NCBI RefSeq assembly: GCF_004348265.1
Contig: NZ_SMNT01000062.1
Location: forward strand, 1-32,735
Direction of reading: 5' to 3'
Length of the DNA: 32,735 nucleotides
Source of the DNA: Methylobacterium segetis
GTDB lineage: Bacteria; Pseudomonadota; Alphaproteobacteria; Rhizobiales; Beijerinckiaceae
Part shown: piece after piece, positions 17,015-24,153 of the stretch
How positions within the stretch are numbered: the stretch's first letter is position 1
Layout of the letters: each line of letters opens with the position of its first letter
Translations under genes and position numbers: made by a program
The notes under the pieces: generated by a model
Told to the model about the DNA's origin: nothing
Databases searched by the model: none
What the model saw: only the letters and a program-made list of their open reading frames with translations

Positions 17015-17464
17015 ATGAGCAGCGATACAGCCCTTCGCGATGTCAGCGCCAACCACTTGAGAGACATCGTCACGCAGGCCGTATGCGACTGCCTGAACCG
17101 CGGCTTAGGGCCGGATGCAGGCCTAATTTATCGTCTGTGGATCTACGAGCGTACGGCTCGCCAGGCTGGCTTGGAGCGTCAGACGATTCAGGTGATTGCG
17201 TCTGGTCGACGCCTCCTGAATCCAGTCGACCTTGCATCCCTGGTCACCTCATCTTCGAAAGCGGCGGTGCCCGCTTCGAAGAGCCTGCCGCATTGCGGAA
17301 TGTTTCTTAAAGTCCGTGGTCTTAACGTCCTCACATGCATCCCATGCGAGGGTGAAACGAACACATCCAGGCATCTTGCGCGACATCCTTGCCGCGAACC
17401 TTCGGCGGCTCAGAACCGAACGAGGCCTCAGTCAAGAGGCGCTTGCCGGCATATGTGGACTTGA
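17015..17464 (+). CDS. hypothetical protein, possibly frameshifted at its end
   Basis: ATG 17015 has AGGAG 7 bases upstream, a strong start. The first 75 residues look protein-like (LRDIVTQAVCDCLNRGLG, GLIYRLWIYERTARQAG, IQVIASGRRLLNPVDLASL). After about 17250 the frame turns Cys/Arg/Ser-rich and overlaps the XRE gene in another frame. This suggests the true end was lost, or that the gene runs as non-coding sequence into its neighbour. I recognise no family. It may once have been an operon partner of the regulator that follows. Confidence 0.4.
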   Translation: MSSDTALRDVSANHLRDIVTQAVCDCLNRGLGPDAGLIYRLWIYERTARQAGLERQTIQVIASGRRLLNPVDLASLVTSSSKAAVPASKSLPHCGMFLKVRGLNVLTCIPCEGETNTSRHLARHPCREPSAAQNRTRPQSRGACRHMWT

Positions 17465-17591
17465 TCGCACGTACGTCGGCAGTATTGAGCGTGGCCAGCG
17501 GAACCTCTCGATCGACAACCTCGAGCGCCTAGCCACCGCGTTGCGCCTTGAACCCTGGCAGCTCATCCGAAAGCTGGATCGCGTCGATTGA
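17352..17591 (+). CDS. XRE-family helix-turn-helix regulator (79 aa)
   Basis: This compact Cro/C1-type DNA-binding protein has LRRLRTERGLSQEALAGICG as helices 1-2, LDRTYVGSIERGQRN as the recognition region, then NLSIDNLERLATALRLEP. It is almost only an HTH_3 domain, the size of restriction-modification controller (C) proteins and small phage regulators. GTG 17352 has GAGG directly upstream; TTG 17376 is an alternative start. Its last 29 bp overlap the end of the convergent XRE gene on the other strand. It is likely a local regulator of the accessory module. Confidence 0.8.
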   Translation: MKRTHPGILRDILAANLRRLRTERGLSQEALAGICGLDRTYVGSIERGQRNLSIDNLERLATALRLEPWQLIRKLDRVD

Positions 17592-17967
17592 CGCGCCTGC
17601 GGATCTTCGTTCGTGAAACAGGTTGAGTATCACTGGCCAAGCGACCCTTCGCGCTCGCCGACTGGCACCGTTGCTCCCTGGAACGCCGCCTCCAGATGTC
17701 GTCGACGATCTTGACCCTCCCGTCCTCGCCGCACTCGAACTCGACCCCTGCGTCGCTAAACGCCCGGACGATCGCCTTCAATGTCCGGTTGCGCGGTTTG
17801 CTTCTGTCGGTTTCGATCGCCACGATCGTGCGTCTGACGAGCTTTGCCCGCGCCGCAAGATCATCCTGCGTCCAGTCGAGCAGCGTTCGCGCGGCACGCA
17901 GATGACGGGCATCGGGAGCAGCGAAATTTCCGCTTGATGATCTGCTCGGTTTGGGCATTATAGTCAT
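17563..17967 (-). CDS. XRE-family helix-turn-helix regulator (134 aa)
   Basis: From ATG 17967 (an alternative ATG lies three codons on) the protein has 134 residues. An HTH_3 domain covers about residues 20-75 (RHLRAARTLLDWTQDDLAAR, TIVAIETDRSKPRNRTLKAI, FSDAGVEFECGEDG). The C-terminal 40 residues are basic and unlike a conserved domain. Proteins with the pattern WTQDDLA..A.V...TI..IE.....P...TL.AI...F...GVEF are common in mobile elements of Hyphomicrobiales. A small palindrome stands 19 bp upstream, a candidate autoregulatory site. It is divergent from the winged-helix gene at 18217 and convergent with the other XRE gene, which suggests it controls the module. Confidence 0.8.
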   Translation of the reverse strand: MTIMPKPSRSSSGNFAAPDARHLRAARTLLDWTQDDLAARAKLVRRTIVAIETDRSKPRNRTLKAIVRAFSDAGVEFECGEDGRVKIVDDIWRRRSREQRCQSASAKGRLASDTQPVSRTKIRRRVNRRDPAFG

Positions 17968-17985
17968 CAGTAGCGGGCGCGATTC

Positions 17986-17998
17986 GACGCGATGCGTC
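17986..17998. promoter_or_regulatory. short palindrome upstream of the minus-strand XRE gene
   Basis: GACGC-GAT-GCGTC is a perfect 5-bp inverted repeat with a 3-bp centre. It lies 18 bp before the start codon of the XRE regulator, in the divergent interval to the module genes. An operator is plausible by position, but a motif this short may occur by chance in GC-rich DNA. Confidence 0.3.
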
Positions 17999-18216
17999 AC
18001 GCACCGCAAATCGACCTTTAAGGGCCGGCGGGTCCCGAGCGAACTCGGGGCACCGAAGATCGGCCGAAGGAATGCTTCAGTCAAGAAGACGGAGCTCATT
18101 CCTTCGATGAAGGCGTACGCACACCCGACGCACTAGGTTGCGGAAGGTGCGTCGGAATCTCTCGATCGTATCCAGCCAACGGCCGCCCCTCGACCGGCCG
18201 GGATCGAGGTTCCAGT

Positions 18217-18933
18217 ATGTCCGCCACCACCCCATCCGATCCGGTACCTCCGGTGCCCGCTTGCCCTCTCGACTGGCGACGGCATCGCGGACGTCGGGAA
18301 GTGAGCCGGCTGATCCGCCAAGTATCCACACTCGCGCGGGCGTTCGGCGCGGTCCGCGTTGGAGCGGACGATGTCGTACGCTGTTTGTACGACTGCTCGG
18401 GACTTGGAGAGGATGCTGTCGCCTGCGTGGGCATCGACGCCTCGGATCGAGAGGCGACGATCATTGTGCCGACAACTCGCACATGGTACCGCCCGCATCT
18501 GCGCACGCTCGTCGATTGCCTGTGCGCAGAAGCTCATGGTCTCGGCAGAGACGTGGCGGTCGTCTCGCCGATCGAAGTGCGCCGACAGCCGAGACTCGGC
18601 GGAGCGGAATGCGTCCTTCGCTCGATGAAACCGCCCGCGGCCGGCGATGCGAGCACGCTAGCCCGCAGTATTGCGGCCAGGGGTGGCGCGGCGAATCTCG
18701 CAACCTGCGCGGCCGCTCTCCCCGGCCCATACGCCCTGGACCGGATCTTCGGCCTTATGGCTGGGGGGCTGCTATCGATCGACCTCGATATCGAATTGGG
18801 CGCCGAAAGCATCGTGCGCCTGCGGGAGGCATCCTGGCCGTTCCCATGGGATGCCCTCGGCTGGCGGTCGGCGAGGCAAGGTCAAGACATCTGGAGGAAA
18901 GGCGAGCCCTCCGAATCGCGACGGCGCCATTAG
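18217..18933 (+). CDS. unknown protein with a winged-helix-like C-terminal region (238 aa)
   Basis: ATG 18217 has GAGG 7 bases upstream. The N-terminal half contains alternating strands and helices (ATIIVPTTRTWYRPHLRTLVD, DVAVVSPIEVRRQPRL). Residues about 144-202 resemble a winged helix: ASTLARSIAARGGAANL, a leucine-rich helix, then LMAGGLLSIDLDIEL as the wing. The overall order recalls TnsA-like or other restriction-fold proteins with a C-terminal winged helix. I cannot see a catalytic Asp/Glu...Lys set, so that link is weak inference. It is the first gene of the plus-strand module, 98 bp before the next gene. The function is unknown. Confidence 0.6.
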   Translation: MSATTPSDPVPPVPACPLDWRRHRGRREVSRLIRQVSTLARAFGAVRVGADDVVRCLYDCSGLGEDAVACVGIDASDREATIIVPTTRTWYRPHLRTLVDCLCAEAHGLGRDVAVVSPIEVRRQPRLGGAECVLRSMKPPAAGDASTLARSIAARGGAANLATCAAALPGPYALDRIFGLMAGGLLSIDLDIELGAESIVRLREASWPFPWDALGWRSARQGQDIWRKGEPSESRRRH

Positions 18934-19031
18934 CAGCGGCGAAATCAAGCGCTCCAGGTCATCCGGATCGTCCCTTCGGCCGGTGCGGTCCGAAGCGGCA
19001 CCTTCGGCCGATCTTCGACAGGAGGATGTCG

Positions 19032-19865
19032 ATGCCCGACGGTGGGATCGTGATCGACTTCGAAACCGGGCTCCCTGTGGTTGCCTCCGCGTGTGAACAC
19101 AAGAGCGCGCGATGGATCGCCGGCAAATTGGCGAGCGCGCTCGGGCGTTCGTGCGGAGACTCTCCGACGAGCAGATCGGTAGCGGTCAGGTTGGACGAAC
19201 TCTCAGGCGTCCACGACGAAACGATCGGCCGCCTGACCGCTCTTGCGCTGAACGGAACTCTCACGCCGGCAACCGCCGCGAGGCTCGCCCTTCAACATGC
19301 CCGCGAAGTAGGGCAAAGGCCGATTCCGAAGCACTTGCAGATTTCGGATCCCAACGGCCGCTGCCGCCGCCTTGAGCTGACGCTCTCCGGCAGCCCGTTC
19401 GATCGGTTCGCATTCCGCCTCCGGAACGGAGAGGCCTGGGTCGGCTTCGCGCCGGCGACGTGCCTTGACCGTCTCTTGGAGGTGTGCCCAAGCCACGGAC
19501 GAGCGGTTTGCCTGCTGGTCGGATGCGATGCGAAGCGACGGACCGTCGTCCGCATTCTCAGGCTCGGCGATTGGCGAAGCGGCCTTGAGCGCGTGTCATC
19601 CGCGGCAGGCCGGCAGACCGCGCAGCAGCTTCTGGTGCTCGGTGGACTGCCCTCTCGGGGGCCGGGACGATCCAGTGCGCTCGCCGCTCTCGCGACTGCC
19701 GTCCGGAACGCAGGAAACACCGGACTGCTCGAGCCGATGGGGCGCAGCCGTTCCGCCGAGGCGGCAACTCCGTCGCGCATCGTGCTCGACCTGCTGATGC
19801 TGATCGAACTCTCGCTGCCAGGTCTCGTCGATTTCCCTCCCCCTGCCCACGAGCCGGTGCCATGA
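19032..19865 (+). CDS. unknown protein coupled to the FtsH-like protease (277 aa)
   Basis: ATG 19032 is preceded by AGGAGG, so this start is well supported. Residues 1-100 look helical (ARWIAGKLASALG, DETIGRLTALALNGTLTPATAARLALQHA). A likely beta-rich part follows at about 110-195 (RRLELTLSGSPFDRFAFRL, AVCLLVGCDAKRRTVVRIL). The last third is low-complexity plus a hydrophobic helix (RIVLDLLMLIELSLPGLVDF). I recognise no family. Its TGA overlaps the ATG of the next gene (ATGA), so the two proteins are probably made in fixed ratio and may form a complex. It could be an adaptor or substrate of the protease, but that is inference from position only. Confidence 0.65.
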   Translation: MPDGGIVIDFETGLPVVASACEHKSARWIAGKLASALGRSCGDSPTSRSVAVRLDELSGVHDETIGRLTALALNGTLTPATAARLALQHAREVGQRPIPKHLQISDPNGRCRRLELTLSGSPFDRFAFRLRNGEAWVGFAPATCLDRLLEVCPSHGRAVCLLVGCDAKRRTVVRILRLGDWRSGLERVSSAAGRQTAQQLLVLGGLPSRGPGRSSALAALATAVRNAGNTGLLEPMGRSRSAEAATPSRIVLDLLMLIELSLPGLVDFPPPAHEPVP

Positions 19866-22057
19866 CCCGGAGCGACCGAAAAGTGCCGGAGCAGCGTGCC
19901 ATAAGCACCGCGGCGGAAGGTCCGATCGGCAAAGCCCGTCTCGCAACCATCGCCCGGCTGCTGCATCTGCTCGAACCGCGGCCCGTTCCCGACACCCGCC
20001 GTCCAAGCTCGGGCTCGCTCGACAGTCGCCTCGTCGTGGGAGCCTTCGCGGAAGCGGCGGAAGGCACGGCATTCCTGGGCCCTGAAGTCGTCGGGGCCAC
20101 AGTTCTCCTCGGCGATGCGCTCGCCACGGTTCCGGATCTACTCGGCCGGATCCTGAGGGCTGCACCCGTGGTCGTGGTGGAGGTCCCGAGTTCCGACTGG
20201 ATCGAGCCGATGACGAGAGCCGCCGCCGCCTGCTTCGGTACCTCGGGGAGACACGGGCGCGGTCGTTCGCGGGTCGATGCCGAACACTCCGGCGACGCCT
20301 CGAACGGGTGCCACGCCGTTGTGATTGCGGAGCGGGGCAGCGGCGCCGGCCGTTATGCCCTGGACGGCGACGCACGGGCGACATCGGCCTTCCGAGACCA
20401 TCGCCCGCTGATCGGCATCAAAGCCGCCGCGGGTAGGAACCTGCCGGAGGACCTTCTGCAGGCTTGCGAGGCGACGCTCGTCGCAGGTGGTTTCGATCAA
20501 GACACAGTCGAACTCGTGATCCGGCACGTAGTGGGAATCGGTCCTTCGCGGAAATTTCCGGCAGAACTCGCTACGGCAGTCGGGCCGCGCGATCTCCGCA
20601 TCGCAGTCCATCGCTGCCGGGGAGCGGACGGCTCGGCTCGGCGCCTTGCGGATCTGATTGCGTACCGTCGTGCGTCCGGAAGGAGCGAGGACGGTCCGGC
20701 CTTGGAGGATCTCCCTGGCTACGGCCCAGCCGCCGAATGGGGCCTCGCCGCGGCCGCAGATCTGGCGTCCTTCGCCCGAGGCGAGTTGGCCTGGGCCTCC
20801 TGCCAGCGCGGCGCCTTGTTGATCGGATTGCCCGGTACCGGGAAGTCGGTTTTCGGCAGAGCGCTCGCCCGTCAAGCAGGCGCGGCATTCCTCGCAGGTT
20901 CGCTTGCGCAATGGCAATCGACCGGCGAGGCCCACCTCGGCACGACGCTCAAAGCCATGCGCCAGTTCTTCGACGATGCGCGAAGAATGGCTCCCTGTGT
21001 CGCGCTGATCGACGAACTCGACTCGTTCGGCGATCGTCGCGGGTTCGCCCATCGCTACCGGGACTACTCCATACAGGTCGTCAACGGCCTCCTAGAATGT
21101 CTTGACGGTGCCGAAGGCCGACCGGGCGTTCTCGTGGTCGGGACCACCAACAATCCGGACGGCATCGATCCGGCCATCACGCGTTCCGGCCGGTTCGATC
21201 GCCGCATCTTCATTCCGCTGCCATCCCTACAGGATCTCGAGGCGATCCTGCGCCACTACCTTGGCGGCGAGTTGGGCGGCGAGAGCCTTGAGAAGGCTGC
21301 ACGGTCGGCCACCGGTGCTACGGGTGCCGATTGCGCAGCCTGGATCAGATCGGCCCGGAGCCGGGCAAGGCGCGCCGGACGCGGTCTCACGCTCGAAGAT
21401 CTTCTACACGAGATTCGGGCATCCAGTCCGGCGATTTCCGCGGCCGTCGAACGCCGCATCGCCATTCACGAGAGCGGGCACGCCATTGTCGCGCAGACCC
21501 TCGGGATGCAGATCGACGACGTGGTTCTCCGGTCACCGGATCCGAGCGGTACTGGCTTCACAGTCTGCAGATCTCTAGACGCAGCCACCCGCGAGGGCAT
21601 CGCAGACGTTCTCACGGCGCTTCTCGGCGGAAGAGCGGCGGAAACCCTCGTGCTGGGTGCGCCCTCGACGGGCGCCGCCGCCGATCTCGCGGCGGCGACG
21701 GCACTCGCCGACGACATGCACCATCGATGGGGCATGGGAAGCAGGCTCGGCGTTGCGGTCGCGAAGAGCTCCACCCGGAGTGTCCGCGTCGTCGAGCGTG
21801 AATTGCGCCTAGCGTTGGACAGAGCGACCAGAATTCTCGTCGACCGCCGCGAACAAATCGACGAGATGGCGAACGCCCTGATTGAACGGCGAGCGCTTAC
21901 GGGGGCGGAAGTGTCGGAAATGCTTCGCCCGGCAGCTGAGGGTGCGGACGGCTTCCGCAGGGATCGGTTCGGGAGCGACACCGTCGCGTCGCAGCAGCAC
22001 GACGCCAGAAGCGCCTGTGCGGACGAACGCGCGGCTCCCGGGAGCCAGGATCGATAA
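19862..22057 (+). CDS. soluble FtsH-like AAA+ zinc protease (peptidase M41 type)
   Basis: This 731-residue protein has no FtsH-type transmembrane helices. Its N-terminal 270 residues match no family I know. The AAA+ domain has Walker A GLPGTGKS at 322-329, Walker B ALIDELD with Asp384-Glu385, a sensor-1 region TTNNP near 428-432, and the arginine-finger region ITRSGRFDRR at 439-448. The peptidase domain carries HESGH at 536-540 with Glu537 as catalytic base. The FtsH-like third zinc ligand is Asp608, in STGAAADLAAAT. All key residues for ATP-driven proteolysis are present. The usual FtsH pore motif Phe-Val-Gly is not conserved; that position reads LAQWQSTGEAHLG. Related FtsH-like proteins occur near integrases in other Hyphomicrobiales (general knowledge); their function is not established. 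The start overlaps the previous stop. Confidence 0.85.
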   Translation: MTRSDRKVPEQRAISTAAEGPIGKARLATIARLLHLLEPRPVPDTRRPSSGSLDSRLVVGAFAEAAEGTAFLGPEVVGATVLLGDALATVPDLLGRILRAAPVVVVEVPSSDWIEPMTRAAAACFGTSGRHGRGRSRVDAEHSGDASNGCHAVVIAERGSGAGRYALDGDARATSAFRDHRPLIGIKAAAGRNLPEDLLQACEATLVAGGFDQDTVELVIRHVVGIGPSRKFPAELATAVGPRDLRIAVHRCRGADGSARRLADLIAYRRASGRSEDGPALEDLPGYGPAAEWGLAAAADLASFARGELAWASCQRGALLIGLPGTGKSVFGRALARQAGAAFLAGSLAQWQSTGEAHLGTTLKAMRQFFDDARRMAPCVALIDELDSFGDRRGFAHRYRDYSIQVVNGLLECLDGAEGRPGVLVVGTTNNPDGIDPAITRSGRFDRRIFIPLPSLQDLEAILRHYLGGELGGESLEKAARSATGATGADCAAWIRSARSRARRAGRGLTLEDLLHEIRASSPAISAAVERRIAIHESGHAIVAQTLGMQIDDVVLRSPDPSGTGFTVCRSLDAATREGIADVLTALLGGRAAETLVLGAPSTGAAADLAAATALADDMHHRWGMGSRLGVAVAKSSTRSVRVVERELRLALDRATRILVDRREQIDEMANALIERRALTGAEVSEMLRPAAEGADGFRRDRFGSDTVASQQHDARSACADERAAPGSQDR

Positions 22058-22154
22058 TAGCCGGGTCATCAAGCGCGGCGCTCCGGATGTTCACGGTGAG
22101 CGGCCTGTCGCGGGCACGAAGCACCACACGCTGACCGCGCCGACGGAGGCTCGG

Positions 22155-23126
22155 ATGAGCACGCAGCATGACTTTTGGATCGAACACGGGAGCATTTCCA
22201 TGAACTGCGGCCTTCCACCAGCAGGTATGCGAGCGATGCGGCGATGCGGAACGCCCCGATCCTTCCGCGGCCTGCTCTCCGGTACCCGGGACGACGGCCT
22301 TCTCCGCATCGAGTTCACATCCGGCGCCATCACGCTGCACCAATGTCCGATGTGGACCATCGATGAACTTCTGCTTCAGCCAGCCCTCCTCGGGCCGGGG
22401 CTCTACATCCTTGTCGGCATGGGAGAACGCGCCTCGAGCCGGCCCCGTGCTCTGATCGGTGAAGGCGGTCTGCTCCAGGAGCGCCTGACCGCCCACTCGA
22501 CCGACCCGAGGCTCGACTTCGTGTGGGATGTGGTCGCCGTGACAGGGCCGCGTGTGATGTGCGAGACGATCCGCCTGATCATGCAGCGCAGACTGATCGA
22601 CGAGATCCGTCACCACGGCTGCGTAGACATCGCGAACAGGCACGACGCGGAACGGCATTCCGGCTCGGAGTTCGACCGAGTCGCGGCCGACGAGATCATG
22701 TGCGACCTGCGCCCGCTGCTCTGCCTCGCCATTCCGGGTCTCGTCTCGACCGTCGAGCCTGTGGTCGTTCCGATCGGTGCGCGCACTCCCTCGCCACCGC
22801 GAGGCGTCGACCAAGCAGCCCCGACCTGGACCAAACACGAGCTTCGATACCGTGGCGCCAACGCCATCGCCTCCATTGGCGGAGGATCGACCATTCTCCA
22901 TCCTGGTTCGACGATCATCGGAGCGGTTCAACCGAGTCCGCGCTGGTTGATCGTGCAGCGGAGCCGATTAGCGGTCGACGGATTGTTGGAGGACGTCGGC
23001 GACGGGAGATTGGTGCGGGTGAAATCCTTCATCACCTTCAAGTCGGTCGGCGATGCCACGTCCTTCGTCACGGGTGGCGCATCCCTCTCGGCGAGACTCG
23101 CCTGGATGCTGCTCGACGACACGTAG
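22155..23126 (+). CDS. GIY-YIG/DUF4357-type protein with a degenerate nuclease domain
   Basis: ATG 22155 has GGAGG 5 bases upstream and gives 323 residues. Residues about 80-195 follow the layout of GIY-YIG proteins paired with DUF4357: PGLYILVG (81-88), ALIGEGGLLQERLTAHS (99-115), FVWDVVAVTG, then RLIMQRRLIDEIR. The C-terminal TFKSVGDATSFVTGG fits the DUF4357 signature. The second Tyr of the nuclease motif is Leu100 and the expected metal-binding Glu appears as Gln144, while Arg110 and His114 remain. Cleavage activity is therefore doubtful, and a DNA-binding role is possible. It lies 97 bp after the protease gene on the same strand and probably belongs to the same transcript. Confidence 0.65.
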   Translation: MSTQHDFWIEHGSISMNCGLPPAGMRAMRRCGTPRSFRGLLSGTRDDGLLRIEFTSGAITLHQCPMWTIDELLLQPALLGPGLYILVGMGERASSRPRALIGEGGLLQERLTAHSTDPRLDFVWDVVAVTGPRVMCETIRLIMQRRLIDEIRHHGCVDIANRHDAERHSGSEFDRVAADEIMCDLRPLLCLAIPGLVSTVEPVVVPIGARTPSPPRGVDQAAPTWTKHELRYRGANAIASIGGGSTILHPGSTIIGAVQPSPRWLIVQRSRLAVDGLLEDVGDGRLVRVKSFITFKSVGDATSFVTGGASLSARLAWMLLDDT

Positions 23127-23527
23127 ACCTCCGTGCATCTGCCGCGGCGAAAGCCCGCCATTGGGGTACGATATCGGACAACGGACTGCCGGGTCGGCGG
23201 TTCGCGGGGTGCCTCCGCGGGCAGCGAGGAAGGAACGGAGCGCGCAGAGGACTTGCACATAGTCGCCTGAGGCTAAGCGACTACTGGCGCATTTCGTGGG
23301 ACAGCCGGCCCAAAATCCCTTCCGACGTATGATCCGCGAAGGAGCAGATTTTGCATTTAGTCCTATACTAGTAGAGTAGTCATACCTCGCGGGTCGACCG
23401 CTGGGGCGCGCTCATTGCTTCCGCAAAACGGCAAAAACTCTCGTCCTTTCAGTATGTTGGCGGCGTACTGGAGACGCGCCGGCCATGGACATCGCGGGCA
23501 GAACGCGACAAAAAGGGAGCGACGACG
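23127..23527. promoter_or_regulatory. intergenic region before the integration genes, with a short direct repeat
   Basis: About 400 bp without a gene. An unusually A/T-rich patch at about 23345-23390 contains TAGTCCTATAC (23361-23371) and TAGTCATAC (23380-23388), an imperfect direct repeat about 19 bp apart. It is a reasonable place for a promoter or an integrase/excisionase binding site. Confidence 0.35.
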
Positions 23528-23992
23528 GTGGCGCACGGGAAGGATATCGTACCTAGCAGGCTCTCGAGCCGGCCGCACCCGGCGGATTGGGATCCCGAGG
23601 ATCCGATCACATTGCAGGAGGCAGCATGTCTGTTCTGGCCACAGGGCCCCCTGACGACGAAGTCGCTCCGGACCGCGGTGCGCGATGGGCAACTCGCCGT
23701 GGCGATCGTGGCCGGCAAGATGTTCACCTGTCCCCGGGCCGTCAGGGAGATGATGACATTCGAGCGCAGAGTGCAGCTTGGCGAGGTTTCAAGCTCCGGA
23801 GCGCCGCGTGCATCAACCTCCGGCAGCCAGGGTCTGGACGACGACCACGAGGCTGTTCTGGCTGAGGTCAGGCGATTCCAAGTGGCGGATGAGCAAGGAT
23901 GCCGGCCACACGATGAGGCGGCCGTCAATCGACGTCCGAAGAAGCCTTCTGTCCACTCGCGTGCGGGACGGCGATTCGCGACGAGACGATAG
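23528..23992 (+). CDS. excisionase-like helix-turn-helix protein (154 aa)
   Basis: GTG 23528 follows AGGGAG at 8 bases spacing. Residues 27-76 form a MerR/excisionase-type winged helix: ITLQEAACLFWPQGPLTT, then SLRTAVRDGQLAVAIVAGKM and FTCPRAVREMM. This matches small DNA-binding proteins that often precede tyrosine integrases in Hyphomicrobiales and probably bias recombination direction or regulate the integrase. The last 75 residues are polar and basic and seem disordered. The gene lies 161 bp before the recombinase on the same strand, which supports this reading. Confidence 0.7.
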   Translation: MAHGKDIVPSRLSSRPHPADWDPEDPITLQEAACLFWPQGPLTTKSLRTAVRDGQLAVAIVAGKMFTCPRAVREMMTFERRVQLGEVSSSGAPRASTSGSQGLDDDHEAVLAEVRRFQVADEQGCRPHDEAAVNRRPKKPSVHSRAGRRFATRR

Positions 23993-24153
23993 CCACCGAT
24001 TCGAGAGCTCGTTGCGCGGTACAGCCACTGGGCTGCGCCCAGGGGCCGTCCGGCCGGGACTGACTGCGAGAACGACGGCGGCGAAGACGGCACGCAGGGT
24101 CCAGCCCCGGCCTGCAGCAATTTTGATCCCCTCGCCTGACGAGGAGTTGCGCC

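Noticed and set aside
18138..19031. A 575-codon plus-strand frame running from 18138 through 19865
   Set aside because: Its first part is Arg/Ser-rich and overlaps the better-supported gene at 18217. The ribosome site AGGAGG and protein-like sequence point to a real start at 19032.
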